Part shown: positions 27,713-36,353 of the stretch, piece after piece
Position numbering within the stretch: position 1 is the first letter of the stretch
Layout: each line of letters starts with the position of its first letter
Assembly (NCBI RefSeq): GCF_014207095.1
Contig: NZ_JACHBG010000013.1
Location: 1 to 64,000 of the forward strand
DNA: 64,000 bases
Source of the DNA: Martinezella lusitana
GTDB lineage: Bacteria > Pseudomonadota > Alphaproteobacteria > Rhizobiales > Rhizobiaceae
Direction of reading: 5' to 3'
Translations under genes and position numbers: made by a program
The notes under the pieces: model-generated
Databases searched by the model: none
Told to the model about the DNA's origin: nothing
The model's input: the letters and a program-made list of their open reading frames with translations, nothing else

Positions 27713-30181
27713 TCAATGATGCGAAGGCTCTGCAACCTGATTGGCCGTGCGAAGGACGGTCGACAGATCGGCATCGTCGAACGCCTCCCTGGAAACGCCC
27801 TTCACCTTGAACGTCCTGCTTTCGCCGGGCGCGAGGGTGACGAGCATATCGTCCACCTCGGCATTCGGGCTGATGCGATCGACGAACAGGCAAAGGTCGC
27901 GCAGAAGCGACTGCGCGGTGATGGTCACCGCTATCCCGTCCGGCGTTTCGGCGCTTTCGATGTCGAAGCGCGGCTGCGGATATCGCAGCTTCATATCCTT
28001 TTCGAAGAACCACCATGCCTCGGCATCGCCAAGGCGGGCGCGCAGATACTCCCGGCTGGGATCGCCGGGCGTCGCGACATCAGCGGGGATCTCGATGTCA
28101 GCATTCTCGAAACGATCGCACAGAACGCGCCAGACATGGTGACGGGCAAGCAGCGTGCCGTTGAAATCGAAGCGTTCAACGGTGAAGGGCACGCGCCAGA
28201 ACAGGGTTGAATCGTTGACGGCAACCGCAGTCAGACCGTCGCCGCGCGGCTGGATGGTGAGGAGATGCGGTGCATAGCTGTGCTTCAAGGCGTACCAGAG
28301 CGGCTTCTTCCGGCCGGCGCCATCGACGGCAGCCCAGGAGGTGACGGGCCAGCAATCGTTGAGTTGCCAGACGATGGTGCCCATGCAGGTTGGCCGGTGC
28401 GAGCGCATATGGTCGATGCCGTAGCTGATCGCGCGCGCTTGGTTGAGCTGCGTGACGAAAAGCCAGTCGTCGAATGTTTGTGGATGCGGGAACCAGCCCT
28501 CCAATCCCATCAGCAGCTTGTCGTTGCCGGTCGTCGCCTTTTGATGATGCAGAACGCCCGGCGAGGCCGGGGCACGATCTTTCTCGCGCACGGATTGGGC
28601 AAGCGTTGCAAAGGTCGGGGGCGCCTGCCAGCCGAATTCGGAGCAGAAGCGCGGGATATAGTTGCGGTAGGTTTCGTAGCCGACCTCATTCCAGACATCC
28701 CAGATATGCTTACAGCCATGCTCGTCTACATTCGGCGCGATTTCCATCGATCCTGAATAGGGGCTGCCTGCCCAATAAGGCCGGGTCGGATCAATCTCGG
28801 CGACCAATTTCGGCAGGAGATCGAGATAGTAGCCGGCACCCCAGGGTCGGTTGCCGAGCACGTCCTGCCAGCCCCAGTCGAAGTAGCCCCAGATATTCTC
28901 ATTGTTGCCGTTCCAGATGACCAGCGAGGCATAGGGCATGAGTCTGGTGATCGCCTCGCGCGCCTCCGCCTTGATCTCGCTATAAACCGGCTCTTCTTCG
29001 GGATAGGTGGCGCAGGCAAACAGGAAATCCTGCCAGACCATGATGCCGGCGGCATCGCATTCCTCGTAGAAGGTGTCTGTTTCGTAGATGCCGCCACCCC
29101 AGACGCGCAGCATGTTCATATTGGCGTCGCGAGCCTGGGCGATCCGTTCGCGGTAGCGCTCGCGGGTCACGCGTGGCAGGAAGCAATCGTCCGGGATCCA
29201 GTTCGCGCCGCGGGCAAAGACAGGCACGTCGTTGACGACGAGCGTGAAGGCCGAGCCGATTTCATCCGGCGTCGTGTCGAGCCGCACGGAACGAAATCCG
29301 ACCCGGCGCTTCCAGCCGTCGAGTGCCGTGGCATCCGAGCCGAGCAATTGCAGCTCGAGATCGTAGAGCGGCTGTCCGCCCATTCCATGAGGCCACCAGA
29401 CCTGTGGATTGTCGATACGGCACTCGATCAGAGCGTGAGTCTCGCCTTGCGCAACCCGAACCTCCGAACGTTTGCCGCCAACGGACAAGACGAGTGCTAC
29501 GCTGTCCGTACCTTTCTCCGCCCATTCGATCTCGACATGCAGACGCGCAACGCCCTGACTGCCCTGTAGCGTGATTTCGGGGCGGATGGCACCGAGACGC
29601 GCCTTCGACCAGCTTTCGATGACGATCGGTTTCCAAATGCCGGAGGTAACGACAGTTGGACCCCAGTCCCAGCCGAAATTGCAGGCCATTTTGCGGATGA
29701 GATTGCTCGGGCCAGGATAGTTTTGCGGGATATCGGCGGCGCTGCCGAGTTGCTTGCGCACCTCTTCCCCATGCTCGTAGGCGGATTGAAAATCAACGAT
29801 CAGCTCGTTGCGCCCGCTCTTGAGGTTGTCGCCGATGTCGAAGCGGTAGCTGCGATGCATGTTGCGGGTTTCGCCGAGGAGCGTGCCGTTCAGTTCCAGG
29901 CGCGCCGCCGTATCAAGGCCGAGGCATGAGAGATCGATGCGTTCGGCACCGTCGCTGTCCCAGTCGAAAGCGAGGCGGTAGCGCCACGCCGAGCGGCCAA
30001 TCCAATCCTGCGATATCTCGTTGACGTCGAGATAGGGATCGGTGATCAGCTGCGCCGCCATGAGGTCGAGGTGCACGTTGCCGGGGACCGCCGCCGGTAT
30101 GGCATTGGGCAGTGACGGTGCGGCGGAGGGCGCACGAAGGCGTGAGATGGTCCAGCCGGTGTCGAGCGTCTGTCTTTTCAT
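27713..30181 (-). CDS. GH2 family beta-mannosidase
   Basis: An 822-residue glycoside hydrolase of family 2 that removes terminal beta-mannosyl residues. The domains in order are a sugar-binding beta-sandwich (about 20-180), an immunoglobulin-like domain (about 190-310), the catalytic TIM barrel (about 310-600) and C-terminal beta domains. The acid/base is Glu428 in WNGNNENIWGYF, the form typical of beta-mannosidases, and the nucleophile is Glu515 in FCSEFGWQAPP. The start at ATG 30181 (MKRQTLDTGWTI) matches the usual N-terminus; the frame is open 16 codons further. No signal peptide is present. It is probably co-transcribed with the GH94 gene, for use of imported oligosaccharides. Confidence 0.93.
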   Translation of the reverse strand: MKRQTLDTGWTISRLRAPSAAPSLPNAIPAAVPGNVHLDLMAAQLITDPYLDVNEISQDWIGRSAWRYRLAFDWDSDGAERIDLSCLGLDTAARLELNGTLLGETRNMHRSYRFDIGDNLKSGRNELIVDFQSAYEHGEEVRKQLGSAADIPQNYPGPSNLIRKMACNFGWDWGPTVVTSGIWKPIVIESWSKARLGAIRPEITLQGSQGVARLHVEIEWAEKGTDSVALVLSVGGKRSEVRVAQGETHALIECRIDNPQVWWPHGMGGQPLYDLELQLLGSDATALDGWKRRVGFRSVRLDTTPDEIGSAFTLVVNDVPVFARGANWIPDDCFLPRVTRERYRERIAQARDANMNMLRVWGGGIYETDTFYEECDAAGIMVWQDFLFACATYPEEEPVYSEIKAEAREAITRLMPYASLVIWNGNNENIWGYFDWGWQDVLGNRPWGAGYYLDLLPKLVAEIDPTRPYWAGSPYSGSMEIAPNVDEHGCKHIWDVWNEVGYETYRNYIPRFCSEFGWQAPPTFATLAQSVREKDRAPASPGVLHHQKATTGNDKLLMGLEGWFPHPQTFDDWLFVTQLNQARAISYGIDHMRSHRPTCMGTIVWQLNDCWPVTSWAAVDGAGRKKPLWYALKHSYAPHLLTIQPRGDGLTAVAVNDSTLFWRVPFTVERFDFNGTLLARHHVWRVLCDRFENADIEIPADVATPGDPSREYLRARLGDAEAWWFFEKDMKLRYPQPRFDIESAETPDGIAVTITAQSLLRDLCLFVDRISPNAEVDDMLVTLAPGESRTFKVKGVSREAFDDADLSTVLRTANQVAEPSHH

Positions 30182-30637
30182 GTCATATGTCCGTAATGAA
30201 ATTGATGTCTCAAACAGCCTTTGGCGCAATGAAATCTATGCCGGCTCGTATATGGCGCTGGTGTATCCGTCGCGACATCACGTCGTTCAGCCGACGATCG
30301 CTCGCTGAGCGCTTCCCCTCAATGTCAGCGATGCCAAGCACCATCTATCCTCCACTGCCTGAAGACATATTGTCGCTCGACAAAAGCTGTCAAGCCAACC
30401 GGCGGGCGATATCGGAGCGAAAGGTCGCAGTGCTCCTGGTATTTTTGGCAGGTGTAGAAAGCGGCGTATGGCACTCACCTCTCCAACGCTTTCAGACGCG
30501 GCCATCGCATTGACGACATCATCGCGCCTTCCGAAAATAAAAATGATATGCCCTGTCGGAAAGTTGCTTATGCCAACGTCCTTGGGCTAGCCCATCTCGA
30601 GGGGCGATTATCAAATCCAGTTCGCAAGGAGACGAAC
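30182..30637. other. Intergenic region, 456 bp
   Basis: Divergent promoter region between the beta-mannosidase and the glyoxalase-fold gene. It holds AT-rich patches near 30195-30240 and 30530-30550 that could be promoters. Short open frames in it lack ribosome-binding sites and family features. I see no palindrome or RNA gene that I can support. Confidence 0.4.
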
Positions 30638-31069
30638 ATGACTGATGCAGCAGACCAGAAGCAATCCTCTCAGCCACGTGTGCCCGTTCGCGGCGGCGTG
30701 GTGGCCTATCTGACGGTGGATGGCGCGGTCAAAGCGGCCGATTTCTACAAGCGTGCCTTCGGCGCGGAGGAAGCATTCATGTTTCCGGTCGATGAAAAAG
30801 GCCGGACGATGCATATCCATCTCTATATCAACGGCAGCTCGGTCATGCTGGGTGACGCCTATCCTGAGTACGGCCATGCGTTGGAGAAGCCGCAGTCCTT
30901 CGTCATGCAGCTGGTGGTCGAAGACTTCGATGCATGGTGGAAGCGAGCCGTCGATGCGGGGCTGGAGGTCGTCGTTGAGCCGCAGGTGATGTTCTGGGGC
31001 GATCGCTGGGGTCAGATGCGCGATCCCTTCGGTGTCGTCTGGGCGATGAACGCGCCCGTCGACGCGTAA
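30638..31069 (+). CDS. VOC (glyoxalase/bleomycin resistance fold) protein, PhnB-like
   Basis: A 143-residue protein with one vicinal-oxygen-chelate module. VVAYLTVDGAVKAADFYKRAFGAEE is the first beta-alpha-beta unit and WGDRWGQMRDPFGVVWAMN the last. The layout fits the PhnB-like group, whose members are dimers with mostly unknown substrates. The start at ATG 30638 is supported by AAGGAG seven bases upstream. It has no operon partner: the next gene downstream is convergent. Metal-binding residues cannot be assigned securely, so an enzymatic role is not claimed. Confidence 0.85.
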   Translation: MTDAADQKQSSQPRVPVRGGVVAYLTVDGAVKAADFYKRAFGAEEAFMFPVDEKGRTMHIHLYINGSSVMLGDAYPEYGHALEKPQSFVMQLVVEDFDAWWKRAVDAGLEVVVEPQVMFWGDRWGQMRDPFGVVWAMNAPVDA

Positions 31070-31132
31070 GAACAAAGTGCCCTCGGTGCGGAATTGTATC
31101 GAGGGCATGCTTCGAATACTGTTTCGAGATTT

Positions 31133-31963
31133 CTATGCTGCAAGTAGGGTCAGCGTCAGCGGATGATCGGCATCCATGAGACCGTCCAATATTGAATAAT
31201 GATGTTTGTCCGGCTCCACCACCACAGCTGTTGCGGCGCCAAGCCCGACCCAGATATTGGCGAGCAATGCGTTCTGCCGGACAAACTCGGCGCGTTCGGC
31301 GCCGCCGACCCAGCAGGTCAAGCGGATGGTGCCGACAGGCTCCAGCAGCGCCGGGCTTTCGGCCCTTGCTTCGGCATCATCGATACGAAGCTCCTTGTTC
31401 ATGCTGCGCCTCATGATCGGACGCAAATCATGCACGCCTGAGATGGCCAGGACATGACGAATGCGTTTGAGGATCGCCTCGCCAAGTGGTGATGTGGTCG
31501 TCATCATGCGTGCCGCCAGTTGGCCGCCGGCCGAGTGTCCCGTCACAATGATGGGGCCGTTGACCATACCGGCCGCTGCCGTGATTGCTGCGCCTATTTC
31601 CCGGCCTATCCCACTGATGCTATTTTCCGGGCAAAGCGTGTAGGACGGCATCGCCACCGCATAGCCGGCCACAATCGAGCCCGCTGCCAGATGCGACGAG
31701 TAGCTCTTGTCCATCTGCAGCCAGTAGCCGCCATGAACGAAGACGACCAGTCCTTTAGGCTCTCCTTCGGGCAGAAAGAGGTCGAAGCGATTGCGCTCAC
31801 CGGGACCATAGGCAAGGTCGAGTTTTGCGCGGCCGGCCGCAGCCATGCTGTCTCGGAAGGCCCGAGCCGGCTCAATCCACGCCTCGGGCCATTGGTCGCC
31901 ATCGACGATGTAGGCGCTGTTGGTATAGGCGCTGTCCCAATCGGTGACCTTGAAATAGCTCAT
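31133..31963 (-). CDS. Alpha/beta hydrolase, probable kynurenine formamidase
   Basis: A 276-residue alpha/beta hydrolase. HGGYW at 77-81 is the oxyanion-hole motif typical of animal- and yeast-type N-formylkynurenine formamidases, and the nucleophile is Ser144 in GHSAGGQLA. The catalytic histidine is probably in PDKHHYSILDGL (about 254-255). It would hydrolyse N-formylkynurenine to kynurenine and formate. Many bacteria instead use the unrelated metal-dependent KynB. ATG 31963 follows AAGGAG. It is the last gene behind kynureninase, which is the main support for the assignment. A rhizobial repeat lies between the two genes. A general esterase role remains possible. Confidence 0.75.
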   Translation of the reverse strand: MSYFKVTDWDSAYTNSAYIVDGDQWPEAWIEPARAFRDSMAAAGRAKLDLAYGPGERNRFDLFLPEGEPKGLVVFVHGGYWLQMDKSYSSHLAAGSIVAGYAVAMPSYTLCPENSISGIGREIGAAITAAAGMVNGPIIVTGHSAGGQLAARMMTTTSPLGEAILKRIRHVLAISGVHDLRPIMRRSMNKELRIDDAEARAESPALLEPVGTIRLTCWVGGAERAEFVRQNALLANIWVGLGAATAVVVEPDKHHYSILDGLMDADHPLTLTLLAA

Positions 31964-31974
31964 CTGCTGCTCCT

Positions 31975-32088
31975 TAGAGCCGGATGATTTTAGATCTGCT
32001 CGACCTAAAATCTGAATCCGCTCTAAAATCAAAGAAGTAGAGCATGATGTCGCCCGAAAACCGCGCGCACTTTTCGGCATCATGCTCT
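31975..32088. repeat. Rhizobial intergenic repeat pair, including a 50-bp palindrome (copy 2)
   Basis: Two adjacent palindromic units lie in the gap between kynU and the formamidase gene. The first (31975-32023) pairs gattttagat-type arms around a short centre. The second (32039-32088) begins agagcatgatg and ends catcatgctct, and is the inverse-orientation match of the repeat at 15596-15645. Such mosaics are frequent in rhizobial intergenic DNA. Here one interrupts an apparent operon, where it may act as a processing or attenuation hairpin. Confidence 0.75.
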
Positions 32089-32116
32089 AGCGGTTTGGCG
32101 ACCAACATGACGGGGG

Positions 32117-33364
32117 TCAGGTCACCGCCGAGCGGACGGCAAAACGTTGATCGCGCCAGGACCCACTGCTCAGAATTTCCTCCAGCACTGAGGCTGCCAG
32201 CCATACATCGCGATAGCTGACGTAAAGCGGCGTAAAGCCGAAGCGCAGTGTCGAAGGCGCGCGGAAATCACCAATGACGCCGCGCTCGATCAGCGCCTGC
32301 ATGATCTCATAGCCATTGTTGTGGGTGAAAGAGACCTGGCTGCCGCGCTTCTCGCTGTTCCGTGTGGTATCGAGCACGACGCCGTACTGGCTGCACCTTG
32401 CCTCGACGAGTTGGATAAAGAGATCGCTGAGGGCGATGCTTTTCTGGCGCAGCGCGTTCATATCCACGTCGTCCCAAATGGAAAGAGCACCCTTCAGCGC
32501 CCTCAGGGACAGAATGGGTTGCGTCCCACACAGGAAGCGCCTGATGCCGGCATCGCCATCAAAACCGCGCTCGAAGGCAAACGGACGGGCATGACCCCAC
32601 CAGCCACTGAGCGGCTGGACGATCGATTGGTGATGGCGGTGCGCCGCATAGATGAAGGCCGGCGCACCGGGGCCGCCGTTCAGATATTTATAGGAGCAGC
32701 CGACGGCGAAATCTGCGTTTGCGCCATCGAGGTCGACTGGTAGAGCACCGGCGCTATGGCAGAGATCCCAGATGACCAGCGCGCCCGATGCCTGGATGCG
32801 CTTGGTCAGCGCCGCCATGTCACGCAGCTCGCCGTTCTTGTAGTTGACGTGATTGATGAGGACGACGGCGACACTGTCGTCGATCAGCTCTTCTATCGTC
32901 TCGGCATCGCGGCCTTCCAGACGCAGCGTGACGCCAGGACGGGTCGAGGCAACGCCCTCTGCCATGTAGAGATCGGTCGGGAAACTATCGCCTTCGGCAA
33001 CGATGACGTTGCGGTCCGGCCGCATGGCCAAGGCCGCATGCAGGGTCTTGTAGATGTTGATCGATGTGGAATCGGTCACGACGGTCTGGCCTTCCGCAGC
33101 CCCGATCAACCGGCCGATGCGGTCGCCGAGCTCGATCGGCAGATGAAACCATCCGGCGCTGTTCCAGCTACGGATCAGGCCGTTGCCCCATTCTTCCATG
33201 GCCGCCTGACGCACTTCGGCGAAAACTTCGTGCGATGCGGCGCCAAGGGAGTTGCCGTCGAGGTAGATGACGCCGGAAGGCAGGGCAAAGCGACTGCGGA
33301 AGGCGCGCAACGGATCGGTCTCGTCCATAGCCTCGATGGCTGCGAGATCGGGAAGGCTGTCCAT
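32117..33364 (-). CDS. kynU: Kynureninase
   Basis: A 415-residue pyridoxal phosphate enzyme that splits kynurenine (or 3-hydroxykynurenine) into anthranilate (or 3-hydroxyanthranilate) and alanine. It has the fold-type I layout, with the cofactor lysine Lys226 in GCSYKYLNGGPGAPAF, a signature specific to kynureninase. The aspartate that contacts the cofactor ring lies in VIWDLCHSAGALPVDL. The length is normal. ATG 33364 gives the expected N-terminus; the frame is open further upstream only by chance. It is downstream of an ABC importer whose last gene ends 20 bp away, so import and cleavage are probably co-expressed. Confidence 0.95.
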   Translation of the reverse strand: MDSLPDLAAIEAMDETDPLRAFRSRFALPSGVIYLDGNSLGAASHEVFAEVRQAAMEEWGNGLIRSWNSAGWFHLPIELGDRIGRLIGAAEGQTVVTDSTSINIYKTLHAALAMRPDRNVIVAEGDSFPTDLYMAEGVASTRPGVTLRLEGRDAETIEELIDDSVAVVLINHVNYKNGELRDMAALTKRIQASGALVIWDLCHSAGALPVDLDGANADFAVGCSYKYLNGGPGAPAFIYAAHRHHQSIVQPLSGWWGHARPFAFERGFDGDAGIRRFLCGTQPILSLRALKGALSIWDDVDMNALRQKSIALSDLFIQLVEARCSQYGVVLDTTRNSEKRGSQVSFTHNNGYEIMQALIERGVIGDFRAPSTLRFGFTPLYVSYRDVWLAASVLEEILSSGSWRDQRFAVRSAVT

Positions 33365-33383
33365 GATACTATGGCCTCTTGAT

Positions 33384-34310
33384 TTATTCGCGAATGGTTT
33401 CCCGGGTGGCCGCACCGCCGCGGCTCCGGCGGATGCTGGGCAAGGCCAGCATGATGAGCACGAACAGACCGGTTGCGAGCTTCAAATTCGGCGGTGGCAT
33501 GCCGGCCGCAAGGCAGAGCGACACGAGCTGATAGTAGATGATTGCCCCGACGAAGGGTGCTAGCAGCTGGCGCAGCACGGTCTGCTTGCCGGTGAAGGCT
33601 TCGCCGATCATGAGGGCCGCAAGACCGTTGATCAGGATGCCGATGCCCATATTAACGTCGGCAAAGCCTTGCGACTGCACCATCAATGCGCCGCTGGCGG
33701 CGGAGAATGCGCTTGCGATGCCAACACCGCCGATTGTCGCAGCCCACACATTGATGCCCTGCGCCTCTGCCATGTCGGGGTTGGAGCCGACGGCGCGCAT
33801 CGCCGTACCCTTTTCCGTCTTGAAATAGAGGTTAAGTCCAATCAGCACGACGACGGCAAGCAGGCCGGCAATGACGATCTTGCTCACCGGAAAACCGGGT
33901 TCGGTGAACGGCACGACGTCGAAGACGGTCGGCGAGCCGAAGACGGACAGGTTGGATTTGCCCATGATGCCCAGGTTGACGCTGTACAGCATAGTCGACA
34001 TCAGGATGCCGGCCAGCAGCGTGTGAATGCGGAAGCGAAGGTGAATGAAGGCAGTGCAGCAGCCGGCGGCAAGGCCGACGACGAAGGCAACGGCGATCGC
34101 AAGCGGTGGCGAGACACCGGCTGCCAGCAATATGCCGCAGACGCAGCCGCCGAGCGGAAATGCGCCTTCACTGGTCAGGTCCGGAAAACTCAGCATCCGG
34201 AATGGGATCATGATCCCAAGGACGACGAAGCTCAGAATAAAGCTCTGGGCCAGCGTGACCGGGATAAGCGAGACGAAGCTCGAAACGGTCGATTGAATGA
34301 AATCCATCAT
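33384..34310 (-). CDS. ABC transporter permease, TrpY-like (tryptophan/kynurenine uptake candidate)
   Basis: A 308-residue inner-membrane permease with about eight hydrophobic segments, related to the branched-chain/ribose-type permeases used with PF04392 binding proteins. The segments FRMLSFPDLTSEGAFPLGG and GINVWAATIGGVGIASAFSAASGAL are characteristic. It would form the channel for the ligand captured by the binding protein upstream. Four bases separate it from the ATPase gene, and 19 from kynU. The ligand, kynurenine, tryptophan or a relative, is inferred from the neighbouring catabolic genes. Confidence 0.88.
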   Translation of the reverse strand: MMDFIQSTVSSFVSLIPVTLAQSFILSFVVLGIMIPFRMLSFPDLTSEGAFPLGGCVCGILLAAGVSPPLAIAVAFVVGLAAGCCTAFIHLRFRIHTLLAGILMSTMLYSVNLGIMGKSNLSVFGSPTVFDVVPFTEPGFPVSKIVIAGLLAVVVLIGLNLYFKTEKGTAMRAVGSNPDMAEAQGINVWAATIGGVGIASAFSAASGALMVQSQGFADVNMGIGILINGLAALMIGEAFTGKQTVLRQLLAPFVGAIIYYQLVSLCLAAGMPPPNLKLATGLFVLIMLALPSIRRSRGGAATRETIRE

Positions 34311-34314
34311 GATG

Positions 34315-35094
34315 TCAGCTCACCAGCAGCATGCGGTCGGTCTTGACGGCGAAATGACCGATGAGTTCCGGCACGGTGATGCGCCGTTTGCCTTCACCTG
34401 TAATTTCGAGATGAACACGCCCGGCATCGAGCATGATGATGCTGTCTCCGAAATCGACGGCGTGCTGCATGTTGTGCGTCACCATCAATGTCGTCAGCTT
34501 CAGCGCCTCGACAGTGCGCACCGTTGCCTGCATGACGATGTCGGCGGTGCGGGGATCGAGTGCGGCCGTATGCTCGTCGAGCAATAATACGTCGGGCGAT
34601 CCACCGACCGCCATGATGAGCGACAGCGACTGGCGCTGGCCGCCCGAAAGAAGCTCCACCTTGGTGTCGATACGGTTTTCCAGGCCGAGGCCTAGAACTG
34701 CGAGCCGTTCTTTATAAGCGGCGAGGCGGGCTGCGTTCAGGCCCGGGCGAAATCCCCGGCTCTTGCCGCGCAACTCCGCCAGAAGCATGTTTTCGCCGAC
34801 CGTCATGCTGGCGGCGGTTCCCTTCATCGGATCCTGGAACACGCGGGCAAGGCGCGCGGCGCGCTTGTGCACCGGCATGTTGGTAACGTCGTTGCCGCTG
34901 ATAAGGACCTGGCCGGAATCGAGATTGAGAGCGCCGGAGATCGCGTTGAGCATGCTGCTCTTGCCCGCGCCATTCGAGCCGATGACGACACCGAATTCGC
35001 CTGTTTTGAGGGAGAGCGTCAAGCCATTGAGCGCGACCTTTTCGTCGGGCTGGCCTTTGTAGAAAACCTTGCGCGCGGATTTGATATCCAGCAT
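34315..35094 (-). CDS. ABC transporter ATP-binding protein, TrpZ-like
   Basis: A 259-residue ATPase subunit. Walker A is GSNGAGKSS, the signature is LSGGQRQSLS, and Walker B is VLLLDEHTAALDP, in which the usual DEPT is replaced by DEHT, as in the TrpZ-type subgroup. The H-loop lies in LMVTHNMQHAVDFG. It energises the neighbouring permease. It follows the binding-protein gene after 88 bp and precedes the permease by 4 bp. Confidence 0.9.
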   Translation of the reverse strand: MLDIKSARKVFYKGQPDEKVALNGLTLSLKTGEFGVVIGSNGAGKSSMLNAISGALNLDSGQVLISGNDVTNMPVHKRAARLARVFQDPMKGTAASMTVGENMLLAELRGKSRGFRPGLNAARLAAYKERLAVLGLGLENRIDTKVELLSGGQRQSLSLIMAVGGSPDVLLLDEHTAALDPRTADIVMQATVRTVEALKLTTLMVTHNMQHAVDFGDSIIMLDAGRVHLEITGEGKRRITVPELIGHFAVKTDRMLLVS

Positions 35095-35182
35095 CCGTGC
35101 CTCCCCTGCAGTGTAGGGTTATGAAATGGCGGCGCCTTTGACGCCGCCATGGATCGGATTGATCCCTCGAAAATGCCGCCTA

Positions 35183-36169
35183 TTACTTCGTGAAGCAATT
35201 GCAATCGGCAAGCGAAGCAGGCACTTCGGCACCGAATGCCTTCAGGACGGCCTTGTTGATCAGCGGCGCGTGGTCCTTGTAGGCCGGAACGGAGGGCTTG
35301 ATCGTCTTCGGGTCGGCGCCCTTCAGGATCTGCGCGGCAATCTTGCCGGCATTTTCGCCGACCTGGATGTAGTTGACGGCGAAGCTTGCCGGCACGACAC
35401 CGTTGCGAACTGCGGCGTCGTCGGAATTGACGATCGGGATCTGTGCCTGGCGAGCGGCGGCGGCAACGGCGGGGATCGCCGGCTGCAGCAGGTTGGAGGC
35501 GGGCGTGTAGATCACGTCAGCCTTGCCGGCGAGAGAGGCAATGCGCTGCTGGATGTCGTTAACGTTGTCGACGCCGACAGGCACCACTTCGAGGCCGGCC
35601 GCTGGAGCGGCTGCCTTCACCTTATCGATGAGTGCGACGTCGTTGGCTTCGCCCGGATTGTAGGGCACGCCGATGCGCTTGGCATTCGGGAGCAGCTTCT
35701 TGGTGAAGGTCAGGATCGCGGAAATGTCCTGCAGGTCGCTCGAACCGGTGATGCCGACATCACCTGAATCCCATGACGGGACGAGCTTGGCGGCGACCGG
35801 ATCGGTGACCGCGGTGAAGACGATCGGAATGCCGGAGCCGGCAAGCGCCTTCTTGGCGATCTGCGATACCGGCGTCGTGACCGTGTACATCAGCTTCGGA
35901 TGTTCGGCCTGGAGCTTGGCGATCATCTGCGGCACGAGCGATGCGTCGAAGCTCGTATTGCTTTCGGAATAGACGACATCCTTGCCTTCGACGAAGCCGT
36001 TCTCGGCAAGCGCCTTCTTGAAACCAGCGATCGAGGCGTTGAGCTGCGGATGCTCGCCGAAGTTGGCGATTGCGATCTTGATGGGTTCGGCTGACGCTGT
36101 GGCGACGCCCGCCATAAATGCACCGGCGACCACGAGGCTGGACAGCCATTTGGACGTAGATTTACGCAT
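35183..36169 (-). CDS. ABC transporter substrate-binding protein (PF04392 family, TrpX-like)
   Basis: A 328-residue periplasmic binding protein with a Sec signal peptide (residues 1-27, ending TASA). It opens with IKIAIANFGEHPQLNASIAGFKKALAENG and contains IPIVFTAVTDPVAAKLVPSWDSGDVGITG, both typical of PF04392 proteins, which in streptococci bind tryptophan or tyrosine. It is the first gene of the operon and faces a GntR regulator across a 184-bp AT-rich region. A ligand of the tryptophan-kynurenine series is inferred from the downstream kynureninase and formamidase genes. Confidence 0.9.
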   Translation of the reverse strand: MRKSTSKWLSSLVVAGAFMAGVATASAEPIKIAIANFGEHPQLNASIAGFKKALAENGFVEGKDVVYSESNTSFDASLVPQMIAKLQAEHPKLMYTVTTPVSQIAKKALAGSGIPIVFTAVTDPVAAKLVPSWDSGDVGITGSSDLQDISAILTFTKKLLPNAKRIGVPYNPGEANDVALIDKVKAAAPAAGLEVVPVGVDNVNDIQQRIASLAGKADVIYTPASNLLQPAIPAVAAAARQAQIPIVNSDDAAVRNGVVPASFAVNYIQVGENAGKIAAQILKGADPKTIKPSVPAYKDHAPLINKAVLKAFGAEVPASLADCNCFTK

Positions 36170-36255
36170 ATTTCCCTCCCGGATGTGTCAAGGAGCCATG
36201 TTCCCTCAGGCTCTCTTGGCGGGGATCATAGCGACTGCTGAACTCCTGTCAATTT

Positions 36256-36325
36256 GAGATATATGATATGCAGGGCGTGCAGCTTTAATATATATTTTCC
36301 CTGTACGGCGATTTTATATATAATC
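36256..36325. promoter_or_regulatory. AT-rich operator candidates for the GntR regulator
   Basis: Three related AT-rich stretches lie in the divergent promoter region: gagatatatgatatg (36256-36270), ttaatatatattttcc (36285-36300) and gattttatatataatc (36310-36325). The last is a near-perfect palindrome. FCD-type GntR regulators often bind short AT-rich palindromes. The last site overlaps the likely promoter of the regulator gene itself. Confidence 0.45.
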
Positions 36326-36353
36326 CTGGCCGGGAGACGATGGGGATGAGGGC

